Source of the DNA: JAJPHC01 sp035255945
GTDB taxonomy: Bacteria; Acidobacteriota; Thermoanaerobaculia; Gp7-AA8
Direction: 5' to 3'
Assembly (NCBI GenBank): GCA_035255945.1
Contig: DATEZA010000287.1
Coordinates: 1 to 26,646 of the forward strand
Length of the DNA stretch: 26,646 bases
Below, one piece after another: positions 17,479 to 24,824 of this stretch; the stretch's first letter is position 1; every line of letters begins with the position of its first letter. The notes beneath the pieces were generated by a model. That model was not told where the DNA came from. It saw only the letters and a list, made by a program, of their open reading frames with translations, and made no database searches. The position numbers were made by a program, and so were the translations under genes.

Positions 17479-18428
17479 TGAGGACTATCCGGCTCGGCAG
17501 AACCAACGTTCACGTTCCCGCAATCAGTCTCGGCACCTGGGGCCAGGGCGGCCCCAACATGAACGAAGGGCTGCACGTCGGATGGACCGGTCACGACGAC
17601 AACCAGGCGAAGCAGGCGCTCGTCGCGGCGTATCGCGCGGGCATCACGCACTGGGACACGGCCGACGGCTACGGTGCCGGCCACGCCGAGCAACTCATCG
17701 GCGGAGTGATTCGCAGCGGTGATGTCCCGCGCAACGAGCTCTTCATCGCCACGAAGTTCGGCTACGTCAAAGGACCGTCGAAGCATTTCTACGATCCGAA
17801 GTTCATGCGCTCGCAGGCCGAGGCGTCGCTGCGCAACATGGCGATCGAGACGATCGATCTCTACTACTTCCATCATTGCGATTTCGGCGATCGCTTCGAC
17901 GATGCGCGCGAGGTGATGCAGCAGCTGCGCGACGAAGGGAAGGTGCGCTTCGTCGGACTGTCGGACTGGGACGCGTCGAAGATCATGAAGTACATCGAGC
18001 GCGCCGATCCCGACGTGGTGCAGCCGTATCGCAATCTGATCGATGACCAGTACGAATCGAGCGGACTGAAGGCGTACGTCGATGCGCACGACCTCGGCGT
18101 CGCCTTCTTTTCCCCGCTGAAGCACGGGTTGCTCCTCGGCAAGTACGACGCGCCGGTGCAGTTCGCCGAGGGCGATTTCCGGCGCAACGTCCCGGAGTTC
18201 GGCGACGCGAAGTTCATCGAGCGGATGAAGCGCGCATCGGCGACTGTCGCGGAGAAGATGCCGGTGCTGCGTGCGGTGACCGGCGCGTTGCTCGCCGACA
18301 ATCCGACCGCATGCGTGCTCCTCGGGCAGCGCAATCCGAAGCAGGTCGCGGCCGCGGCCGCGGCGGGCGATGCGTTGACGAAGGAAGAGGCGGAGTGGGT
18401 GCGGCACGTGTATCGCGGCGATTTATAA
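17478..18428 (+). CDS. Aldo/keto reductase
   Basis: A 316-residue NAD(P)H-dependent oxidoreductase with a TIM-barrel fold, expected to interconvert carbonyls and alcohols in the cytoplasm. The catalytic tetrad is visible: Asp60 and Tyr65 in WDTADGYG, Lys93 in ATKFGY, and His132 in YYFHHCD. The phosphate-binding end is present as VLLGQRNPKQV near the C-terminus. Length and order fit the AKR family; the substrate is not predictable. ATG 17478 is preferred over the in-frame TTG at 17475 because it forms a TGATG junction with the upstream TPR gene. The stop codon lies inside a TATAAT hexamer that probably serves the next gene. Confidence 0.93.
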   Translation: MRTIRLGRTNVHVPAISLGTWGQGGPNMNEGLHVGWTGHDDNQAKQALVAAYRAGITHWDTADGYGAGHAEQLIGGVIRSGDVPRNELFIATKFGYVKGPSKHFYDPKFMRSQAEASLRNMAIETIDLYYFHHCDFGDRFDDAREVMQQLRDEGKVRFVGLSDWDASKIMKYIERADPDVVQPYRNLIDDQYESSGLKAYVDAHDLGVAFFSPLKHGLLLGKYDAPVQFAEGDFRRNVPEFGDAKFIERMKRASATVAEKMPVLRAVTGALLADNPTACVLLGQRNPKQVAAAAAAGDALTKEEAEWVRHVYRGDL

Positions 18429-18429
18429 T
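18424..18429 (+). promoter_or_regulatory. Perfect -10 hexamer for a leaderless small gene
   Basis: TATAAT overlaps the TAA of the aldo/keto reductase gene and ends 6 bp before the ATG at 18436. Transcription would start at or within a base or two of that ATG, giving a leaderless mRNA. No good -35 is seen 16-18 bp upstream. Confidence 0.5.
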
Positions 18430-18435
18430 TTACCT

Positions 18436-18636
18436 ATGGCGAAGGTCACCTCCTTGCGGAAGTACAAGCTCGGCGAAGAGCCGGAGGTCGATCCCGAAAT
18501 TCTCGCCATGACGCCGGGCGAGCGGATGCAACTCGTCTGGGAGCTTACGAAAACAGCATGGCTCTTCCATGACCCTGCCGCCCTTGCCGCCGGATTTCGC
18601 CGAGATGTTGCGCGAGTTGTTCGACGCGAACGCTGA
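18436..18636 (+). CDS. Small protein paired with a nucleotidyltransferase
   Basis: A 66-residue basic-acidic protein (MAKVTSLRKYKL..., then TPGERMQLVWELTKTAWLF, ending RRDVARVVRRER). The layout of a short basic N-terminus, a TPEERL-like helix start, WELT and a closing arginine-rich helix is what I would expect from the small partner proteins often found just upstream of DUF6036-like nucleotidyltransferases. Function unknown; a role as antitoxin or adaptor is inference. It overlaps the nucleotidyltransferase gene by 68 bp in another frame, which indicates co-expression, and it follows a perfect -10 with no leader. Confidence 0.72.
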   Translation: MAKVTSLRKYKLGEEPEVDPEILAMTPGERMQLVWELTKTAWLFHDPAALAAGFRRDVARVVRRER

Positions 18637-19033
18637 GTTCCTCATCGTCGGCGCGTACGCCGTCGGTGCACACGTTCAGCCACGCGCGACACAGGACCTC
18701 GACATCTGGGTTCGTGCCACGCCGGAGAATGCCGTGCGTGTGTGGCGCGCGCTCGCGCGCTTCGGCGCACCGTTGCATGAACTGACGCTGGACGATCTCT
18801 CCGCGCCCGGAATCGTTTTTCAGATCGGCAGGGCACCGAACCGCATCGACATCCTGACGACCATCAGCGGTGTCACGTTTGATGAAGCGTGGCCGGAACG
18901 GGTGATTGCGGACATCGGGGGCGAGTCTTATCCGGTGCTCGGCAGAAATGCGCTCATGACGAACAAGCGAGCGTCGGGCCGGCAGAAAGATCTGATCGAT
19001 CTCGATCTGCTCGAGAAATTCAGTAAGCCATGA
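18569..19033 (+). CDS. Minimal nucleotidyltransferase (DUF6036-like)
   Basis: A 154-residue protein of the polymerase-beta nucleotidyltransferase superfamily. The motif VGAYAVGAHVQPRATQDLDIWV (27-48) gives the G-[GAS] turn (Gly28-Ala29) and the metal-binding pair Asp43/Asp45; the third acid is Asp94 in NRIDIL. The catalytic set is therefore complete although the usual serine or glycine of the turn is alanine. Related proteins include AbiEii and MNT-type enzymes of toxin-antitoxin systems that transfer nucleotides to RNA or protein, but others are of unknown role. No HEPN partner is present; the partner is the small protein upstream. An alternative start is ATG 18605. The 3' end overlaps the convergent E1 gene by 14 bp. 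Confidence 0.82.
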   Translation: MTLPPLPPDFAEMLRELFDANAEFLIVGAYAVGAHVQPRATQDLDIWVRATPENAVRVWRALARFGAPLHELTLDDLSAPGIVFQIGRAPNRIDILTTISGVTFDEAWPERVIADIGGESYPVLGRNALMTNKRASGRQKDLIDLDLLEKFSKP

Positions 19034-21452
19034 GCGCCCGCGCTTCGCGCTCGATCTCTTCCTCGCTCGGCAGAAACTCCTCTTCCAGCGAAGGCGAATA
19101 CGGCACCGGCGTATCGAGCGAGCCGATGATGCGGATCGGCGTGTCGAGCCAGTCGAACGCTTCTTCCTGAATGATCGCCGCGACCGATTCGCCGATCGAA
19201 CCGGTGCGGGTGTCTTCGTGAATGATCAGTACGCGATTGCACTTGCGCGCGAGCGCGAGGATCGCGTCGCGATCGAGTGGCAGGAGCGTGCGCAGATCGA
19301 GCACTGATGCCTGATGACCAGTGCGTGCAAGCGCCTCGGCCACACGCATCGCGACGTGCACGAATGCGCCGTACGAGATGATCGCCAGATCGCCGCCTTC
19401 GCGACGCAACGCCGCGCGGCCGATCGGAATCGGCTCCGGCGCCTCCTCGGAGAGCAGCTGCTTGATGCGCGGATCGCGATACAGCGCGATGTGCTCGTAG
19501 TACAGCACCGGATCGGGATCGGCCACCGCGCTCGCCATCAGCGCGCGCGCATCGTGCGGCGTCGACGGCGCCACGATCTTCAGTCCCGGCACCCGATAGA
19601 ACCACGCCTCGGTGTTCTGCGAGTGATACGGCCCGGCGTGACGCAGTCCGCCCCAAGGCATGCGCAGCACCATCGGCACCGATCCGCCCCAGCGATAACG
19701 GATCTTCGCCGCGTTGTTGACGAGCGGATTGAAGCCGGTGGCGATGAAGTCGTTGAACTGGATCTCGCCGATCGGACGAAGTCCCGCCAGCGCCGCGCCG
19801 ATGCAGACGCCGACGGTCGCGTTTTCGCTGAGGATGGCGTTGATGATCCGATCGCCGAATTCTTTCAGCAGCGGCTTGAGGAGGAGGAACGCGTTGCCGT
19901 ACTTGCCGCCGACGTCCTCGCCGTAGATGAACACGCGCGGATCGCTGCGCAAGGCGTCGCCGACGCCGAGCATGACGGCTTCGAGGAGGGTTTTGCCTTT
20001 CGGATCAAACGGCGGCGCCTGGTGTACGACAACCTCTCCAGGTTGTCGGGGGGACAACCCGAGAGGTTGCCGGGGGGACAACCTGAGAGGTTGTCGTACA
20101 CCGCCGTACACACCTTCGTGCGCGAGCTTGGGATCCGGCCACGGCGCGTCGATCACCTTCCGCGCTTCGCCGTCGACGAGCTGCTCGATCTCGCGCTTCC
20201 ACTGCTCGAGCTCCTCATCGCTCACGCCGATCTTCGCGGCGTACGACGGGATCGGGTCCTTCGCGCACCAGTAGTCGTACAGCTCGCGGTTCGCGTAGCC
20301 GCCTTCGTGCAGCTGCGGATACGTCCACGACGGCTGCGGCTCCTTGCCGAGGTAGAGCATGTCGTCGTGATGGGCATGTCCGCAGATCCGCATCGCGACG
20401 AGCTCGATCAGCGCCGGACCGCGTCCTGCGCGCGCGCGCTCCGCGGCCCATGCGAATGCGGCGGCGATGGCGTCGGGATCGGTGCCGTCGATCGTGATCG
20501 ACGGAATGCCGTAGCCCGCCGCTTTCTCCGCGAACACGCGCACCGCGGACTGTTCGCTGACCGGCGTGGAGAGCGCGGTCTGGTTGTTCTGGACGCAGAA
20601 GATCGCCGGGAGCTTGCGCGCGGCGCAGGCGTTGATCGCTTCGTGCCATTCGCCGAGGGATGTCGCGCCCTCGCCGACGAACGACACGGCGATGCGCTCC
20701 GATTTCTCGAGATGGAATGCCATCGCGACGCCGGCGATGGCCAGCGCGGGTGAGCCGAGCGGCGCCATCGCGGGGAGGATTCCGTACTCCCAATCGCCGA
20801 CGTGCAGGTCTTTGCCGTTCATCGGCGGACCTGCTTTCGCCATCTGCGCGTTGAGCACCATGCGGATCGTCTCCGGCTCGTTGCGCATGGCGATGACGGC
20901 GCCGAGGTCGCGGATCATCGGCGAGATGACATCGCCGCCGGGGCCGCGGCGGAGGCGGATGCATGCGGCGTAGATCGCTTCCTGTCCGAGGGAGCGGAAG
21001 CCTTTGCCCTGGAACGAGGCGTTGCCGTAGCGCACTTCGCCGGAGGTGAAGAATTGCTTGAGGCGATTGTCCGTCGCGCGCGTGAGGAGCATGCCGCGCA
21101 GAATCTCGCGCTTCTCATCGATGGTGAGCGAGGCCTCGATCGCTTCGCGGCGCAGGAAGCCGTCGCACGAGTCGATGACTTCGAGCACGGCCTGATTCAG
21201 ACGCTGATTGATCGCGGTGCCGGGCGTCGTATCGGGGATCGGATCGTCGATCGGCAGATTCGGGACGAGCGCTTCGCTGAGGCACTGCTCGAGCAGGCGG
21301 CGCAGCGGCTCGCGCAGCGCATCGAGGACGAACCCGTCGCGCTCATCGAGCTCGCGTCCGTCGATCGCCTGTTCGAGCGCGGAGCATGCGGGGCAGAGGG
21401 CGAACGGATGACGCTCGGCGACGAACGCGGCAAATCGCGCGCGCAGACTCAT
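19020..21452 (-). CDS. Fused 2-oxoacid dehydrogenase E1 (alpha + beta)
   Basis: An 810-residue fusion of both E1 subunits; E1 uses thiamine diphosphate to decarboxylate a 2-oxoacid (pyruvate or branched-chain) and pass the acyl group to lipoyl-E2. The alpha part (about 109-445) has the TPP motif GEGATSLG (260-267) ending at Asn289-Asn290, and HAHHDD (359-364) in the usual phosphorylation-loop position. The beta part (about 483-810) has GEDVGG (511-516), EIQFNDF (563-569) and GPYHSQ (607-612). About 108 extra residues precede the alpha domain and include an ALCPAC pair. The linker 452-474 is repetitive (RLSPRQPLGLSPRQP) and encoded by a palindromic element at 20021-20102. ATG 21452 is preferred over TTG 21470. 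No E2 or E3 gene is in the window, so partners must be elsewhere. Confidence 0.92.
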   Translation of the reverse strand: MSLRARFAAFVAERHPFALCPACSALEQAIDGRELDERDGFVLDALREPLRRLLEQCLSEALVPNLPIDDPIPDTTPGTAINQRLNQAVLEVIDSCDGFLRREAIEASLTIDEKREILRGMLLTRATDNRLKQFFTSGEVRYGNASFQGKGFRSLGQEAIYAACIRLRRGPGGDVISPMIRDLGAVIAMRNEPETIRMVLNAQMAKAGPPMNGKDLHVGDWEYGILPAMAPLGSPALAIAGVAMAFHLEKSERIAVSFVGEGATSLGEWHEAINACAARKLPAIFCVQNNQTALSTPVSEQSAVRVFAEKAAGYGIPSITIDGTDPDAIAAAFAWAAERARAGRGPALIELVAMRICGHAHHDDMLYLGKEPQPSWTYPQLHEGGYANRELYDYWCAKDPIPSYAAKIGVSDEELEQWKREIEQLVDGEARKVIDAPWPDPKLAHEGVYGGVRQPLRLSPRQPLGLSPRQPGEVVVHQAPPFDPKGKTLLEAVMLGVGDALRSDPRVFIYGEDVGGKYGNAFLLLKPLLKEFGDRIINAILSENATVGVCIGAALAGLRPIGEIQFNDFIATGFNPLVNNAAKIRYRWGGSVPMVLRMPWGGLRHAGPYHSQNTEAWFYRVPGLKIVAPSTPHDARALMASAVADPDPVLYYEHIALYRDPRIKQLLSEEAPEPIPIGRAALRREGGDLAIISYGAFVHVAMRVAEALARTGHQASVLDLRTLLPLDRDAILALARKCNRVLIIHEDTRTGSIGESVAAIIQEEAFDWLDTPIRIIGSLDTPVPYSPSLEEEFLPSEEEIEREARALMAY
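20021..20102. repeat. Palindromic repeat inserted in frame in the E1 linker
   Basis: Perfect 15-bp terminal inverted repeats, GGTGTACGACAACCT (20021-20035) and AGGTTGTCGTACACC (20088-20102), enclose further stems of the GACAACC-N-GGTTGTC type separated by runs of G. The ends resemble the TGTACGACAAGCT palindromes at 80-110, 343-370 and 574-600, so this is one dispersed family. Read in frame it supplies the Arg-Gln-Pro-rich linker between the alpha and beta halves of E1. Confidence 0.85.
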
Positions 21453-21480
21453 GGGCGCGGATGCTAGCAAATTAGACAGC

Positions 21481-21543
21481 GGACAGCAGACAGCGGACAG
21501 CAGGACTCAACGGCCGCTGTCTGCTGTCCGCTGTCTGCTGTCC
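21481..21543. repeat. Long perfect hairpin between YheT and E1 genes
   Basis: Two 23-bp arms, 21481-21503 and 21521-21543, are perfect reverse complements built from GGACAGCAGACAGC units, with a 17-nt loop. The right arm and loop encode the last residues of the YheT-like protein and contain its stop codon (21507-21509). The hairpin lies about 30 bp before the E1 start. It could stop or protect the upstream transcript but has no U-tract. Confidence 0.85.
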
Positions 21544-22490
21544 GATCCGAGCCACTCCACGATCCGCTCCTCCGCCCAGTACACCGCCCGCCCCGGCATG
21601 CCGCCCGCGATGAAGCCGACGTGGCCACCGCGCTCGGTCACGATGAAGGTGACGCTGGGAGATGCCACCGCCCGCGCGCGGTCGAGGACGCCGGGCGGGA
21701 GGAAGGGATCGTCGGCTGCACTCACGCACAACGTCGGCACCGTGATGTGCGGGAGGAAGTGGATCGACGAGGAGCGCGTGTAGTAATCGTTCGCGTCGGT
21801 GAAGCCGTGGAGCGGCGCGGTGGCGGCGTCATCGAACTCGCGGAACGTCTTCGCGTTCATCGCGCGCTCGAGATCGAGTGGTGTGTGATGTTGCTCGACG
21901 ACGCGCCGTACTTTCTTCTTCAGCGAGCGCAGGAACGATCCGACGTAGAGGCGTCCGATCGGATTGTCGTCGAGGTACTTCGCGCCGGCGCCGAGGTCGT
22001 AGGGGACGGAGATGGTGGCCGCGGCGGCGACCAGCGACTCGCCGGGATGTTCGCCGAGCCATTTCAGCAGCACGTTGCCGCCGAGCGATGCGCCGAACGC
22101 GACGATCGGACAGGAGACGCGCAGCGAGCGGACGACGAAATCGAAATCGCTCGTCTCGCCCGAGTGATAGAAGCGCGGACGGAGATTCGGATGCTCCGGC
22201 TCGCTCGCGCAGGAGCGGAAATTGATCGCCGTCGCGGACCAGCCGCGTTTCGCGATCATGCCGAGGATGCCCTGGATGTAGACCGAGCGCGAGCTCCCTT
22301 CGAGGCCGTGCATCAGGACGAGGTGCACCGGCGGATCCGGCGCATCGAGATGATCGAGCGCGAGCTCATCGCCGTCCGGCGTTGATACGATCTCGCGCCG
22401 CAATGGCACGAGCCGCCGCGAGCGCGTCAGCCGGCCCCACACCGTTTGGGCGTGAGGGTTGCGAAGCCACCAGGCTGGAGAAAAGTGCAT
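21507..22490 (-). CDS. YheT-family alpha/beta hydrolase
   Basis: A 327-residue serine hydrolase like Escherichia coli YheT and eukaryotic ABHD1/3 lipid esterases. It opens with the family-typical PAWWLRNPHAQTVWGRL (5-21), then has the oxyanion segment MHGLEGSSRSVY (60-71), nucleophile elbow FGASLGGN (Ser135), the acid in SAADDPFLP (Asp260 or Asp261) and catalytic His290 in GGHVGFI. It is probably an esterase for short acyl or lipid substrates; the natural substrate is unknown. ATG 22490 is chosen because the family N-terminus starts there; an in-frame ATG at 22526 would add 12 residues from AT-rich repeat sequence. The last ten residues (SRQRTADSGR) are encoded by a dispersed hairpin repeat and are unlikely to be native. 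Divergent from the DHA2 transporter. Confidence 0.9.
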   Translation of the reverse strand: MHFSPAWWLRNPHAQTVWGRLTRSRRLVPLRREIVSTPDGDELALDHLDAPDPPVHLVLMHGLEGSSRSVYIQGILGMIAKRGWSATAINFRSCASEPEHPNLRPRFYHSGETSDFDFVVRSLRVSCPIVAFGASLGGNVLLKWLGEHPGESLVAAAATISVPYDLGAGAKYLDDNPIGRLYVGSFLRSLKKKVRRVVEQHHTPLDLERAMNAKTFREFDDAATAPLHGFTDANDYYTRSSSIHFLPHITVPTLCVSAADDPFLPPGVLDRARAVASPSVTFIVTERGGHVGFIAGGMPGRAVYWAEERIVEWLGSDSRQRTADSGR

Positions 22491-22524
22491 GAGGAAGGTG
22501 ATCCTAGATTTTTCATTCTTCATC

Positions 22525-22618
22525 ATTCTTCATTCTGAAATTCTGAATTCTGCATTCATCCAACGCGTGTGGCTCGAGGCATGCGCACGGGATGAATGCA
22601 GAATTCAGAATGAAGAAT
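22525..22618. repeat. AT-rich inverted repeat between divergent genes
   Basis: Left arm GAATTCTGCATTCATCC (22545-22561) pairs perfectly with GGATGAATGCAGAATTC (22590-22606). After an 8-nt bulge the stem continues with ATTCTTCATTCT (22525-22536) against AGAATGAAGAAT (22607-22618). The loop contains GGCTCGAGGCATGCG. Its low GC content contrasts sharply with the surrounding sequence. It occupies the whole promoter region shared by the YheT-like hydrolase and the DHA2 transporter. Confidence 0.85.
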
Positions 22619-22637
22619 TAAGAATGCGGGGCCGCGC

Positions 22638-24218
22638 ATGAGCGAATCCACTCTCCGCAAGTGGGCGCCTCTCCCCGTTCTTTCCCTCGCCCTGGCCATC
22701 GTCATCATCGACACCACGCTCCTCAACGTCTCGCTCTCCACCCTCATCCGCGAGCTGCACACGAACCTGCAAAGTCTGCAGTGGGTGATCTCCGCGTACT
22801 CGCTGACGCTCGCCGCGCTCACTGTCACCGGCGGCCGCATGGGCGATCTCTTCGGCAAACGCCGCATGTTCCGCCTCGGCGCGATCCTGTTTGCGATCGG
22901 CTCGCTGCAGGCGTCGATCAGCAACTCCGTGCACATCCTGCTGATCGGCGAATCGCTGATCGAAGGAATCGGCGCGGCGCTGATGATGCCGGCCACCGCA
23001 TCGATCCTCGTCTCGCGTTACCGCGGACACGATCGCGCCGTCGCCTTCGGAATCTGGGGCGGCGTCGCCGCCGTCGCGAGCGCCGTCGGTCCGCTCCTCG
23101 GCGGCTTCCTCACCTCGCACTACTCGTGGCGCTGGGGATTTCGAATCAACATCTTCGTGGTCGCGCTGCTGCTCGCCGGCTCGGTGGTGATCGATGAGCC
23201 GGAGGAGAAACACGAAAAGAAAGTCGACGTCACGGGCGTGATCCTCTCCGCGCTCGGACTCTTCTCCATCGTCTTCGGCGTCATCGAATCGACCACGTAC
23301 GGCTGGATCCGCGCACGCCGTCCGGTCCCATTCCTCGGCGATTTTTCGTTCGTGCCGATCGCGATCTTCGCCGGCGTCGCGATCCTGATCGTGTTTGCGC
23401 GCTGGGAACAGCAGTGCGAGTTGAACGGCGGCACGCCGATCGTCTCGATGAAGCTCTTCCGCAATCAGCACTTCATGGCCGGCGCGACCATCACCGGCCT
23501 GCTGATGCTGAGCCAGAACGGCGTGATCTTCTCCATCCCCGTCTTTCTGCAGTCGGTCAACAACCTCGACGCGTTCCACACCGGCCTCTCGCTCCTGCCG
23601 ATGTCGATCACGCTGCTGATCGTGTCGCCCGGCGCCGGCTTTCTGACCAAACGCGTGCCGCACAAACGGATCGTGCAGACCGGACTGGCGATCAGCGTCG
23701 TCGCGCTGCTCGTGCTGCGCTGGAGCCTGCACGTCGGCATGTCGATCTGGGGACTCGCTCCCGGCCTCGCGCTCTACGGCCTGGGCATGGGGATGGTCCT
23801 CTCACAAGTCAACAACTTGACCTTATCCGCGGTGCCGGTGCGCGATGCGGGCGAGGCGTCGGGCGTGATGAATACGTTTCGACAGGTCGGCGCAGCGCTC
23901 GGCGCGGCGATCATCGGCGCGATCCTGCTGTCGACGATCGTCACCAATCTGCAGAGCGCGATCGATGAGAGTCCGGCGATCGCCGCGCAGGAGAAGCCGA
24001 AGCTCGATGCGTCGCTGCGGATGGAAGCGCCGGCGCTCGCCTTCGGAGGGGCGGAGGTATTTTCGGAAGTGCCGCCGGCGACACGCGCGCAACTCGGCGA
24101 GATGCGCCGCGTCGCGACGACGGCCGGCGATCGCACGGCGCTGCTCTGCGGAGCGGGATTCGCGTTCCTCGCATTGCTGACGTCGCTCTGGTTGCCGTTA
24201 CGTCCCGCGGAACATTAG
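22638..24218 (+). CDS. DHA2-family (EmrB/QacA-like) drug:proton antiporter
   Basis: A 526-residue inner-membrane transporter of the major facilitator superfamily with about 14 hydrophobic segments. Segment 1 carries the DHA2 motif as AIVIIDTTLLNVSL (Asp25). The loop between helices 2 and 3 has GGRMGDLFGKRRMF, the MFS motif A. Helix 5 has the antiporter motif C in VAAVASAVGPLLGGFL. An insertion-like long periplasmic loop precedes the last helix (about 440-500). Members export hydrophobic or cationic toxic compounds using the proton gradient. No membrane-fusion or outer-membrane partner and no regulator gene adjoins it. The ATG follows the AT-rich inverted repeat. The last codon is 49 bp from the cupredoxin start, so it may or may not share a transcript with the PQQ dehydrogenase genes. 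Confidence 0.92.
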   Translation: MSESTLRKWAPLPVLSLALAIVIIDTTLLNVSLSTLIRELHTNLQSLQWVISAYSLTLAALTVTGGRMGDLFGKRRMFRLGAILFAIGSLQASISNSVHILLIGESLIEGIGAALMMPATASILVSRYRGHDRAVAFGIWGGVAAVASAVGPLLGGFLTSHYSWRWGFRINIFVVALLLAGSVVIDEPEEKHEKKVDVTGVILSALGLFSIVFGVIESTTYGWIRARRPVPFLGDFSFVPIAIFAGVAILIVFARWEQQCELNGGTPIVSMKLFRNQHFMAGATITGLLMLSQNGVIFSIPVFLQSVNNLDAFHTGLSLLPMSITLLIVSPGAGFLTKRVPHKRIVQTGLAISVVALLVLRWSLHVGMSIWGLAPGLALYGLGMGMVLSQVNNLTLSAVPVRDAGEASGVMNTFRQVGAALGAAIIGAILLSTIVTNLQSAIDESPAIAAQEKPKLDASLRMEAPALAFGGAEVFSEVPPATRAQLGEMRRVATTAGDRTALLCGAGFAFLALLTSLWLPLRPAEH

Positions 24219-24267
24219 CAATCGAGTTTTTGCAGATTTGGCACTCGTCGTGCGTGACGCGTCCGCC

Positions 24268-24822
24268 ATGAGAGCGAAAGCAGTCGTCGTCGCGTTGGCC
24301 GCGGCCGGAGCGTTCACATCATGCGAGTACGTGCGGCTGCTGCGGCCCTCGGTCCTCAAGCAGCTGAATCCGCGCGTCGTCCGGCTGGTCAACGAACTGC
24401 CGGAGCTCGACGCGCCGAACAAGGAGATCATCGCCCGCCTCTTCGCGCACGGCGGCCTCTCGCACGCGCGCATCGAGAACGACGGCATGATGCACGACAC
24501 GATTCGCGTGCCGCGCGATCAGCTGATCTGGGAGCCGGCGATCATCGTCATGCCGCATGCCGGCGTGCTGCAGCTCGAGTTCTCGAACGAGGACCAGGCG
24601 CACCACATGGCGTTCCTCCCGAACGACGGCGAACGGATGGTGCTCGATCTGCCGATGCACACGCGCGGCGAAGCGAAGGTGCACCTCTCGCAGCCCGGCT
24701 ACTACTTCTTCGGCTGTCCCGTCGCGAATCACGCCGGACGCGGAATGCTCGGACTGATCATCGTGCCGGGCGAAGTGCCGGACACCGCAAAGCTCGATCG
24801 ACCGCCCCAAAGGAGACCGTGA
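24268..24822 (+). CDS. PQQ dehydrogenase-associated blue-copper (cupredoxin) lipoprotein
   Basis: A 184-residue exported cupredoxin. The N-terminus is a signal sequence ending FTSC (Cys19), a plausible lipoprotein box. Type-1 copper ligands are visible in the expected order: a His in AHHMAF (His112 or 113), then Cys150, His155 and Met160 in CPVANHAGRGM, with the C-x4-H-x4-M spacing of azurin. It belongs with the small proteins found beside PQQ dehydrogenases (the MSMEG_3727-type group). It lies 2 bp before the PQQ alcohol dehydrogenase gene, and since that enzyme has no haem domain, this protein is the obvious candidate for its electron acceptor in the periplasm. ATG 24268 is preferred over TTG 24238 because it gives a compact signal peptide. 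No Shine-Dalgarno is visible. Confidence 0.85.
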   Translation: MRAKAVVVALAAAGAFTSCEYVRLLRPSVLKQLNPRVVRLVNELPELDAPNKEIIARLFAHGGLSHARIENDGMMHDTIRVPRDQLIWEPAIIVMPHAGVLQLEFSNEDQAHHMAFLPNDGERMVLDLPMHTRGEAKVHLSQPGYYFFGCPVANHAGRGMLGLIIVPGEVPDTAKLDRPPQRRP

Positions 24823-24824
24823 CA

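Noticed and set aside
18436..19033. Calling the small protein/nucleotidyltransferase pair a toxin-antitoxin system
   Set aside because: No HEPN or AbiEi partner is present and sequence alone does not show toxicity; kept as a module of unknown role.
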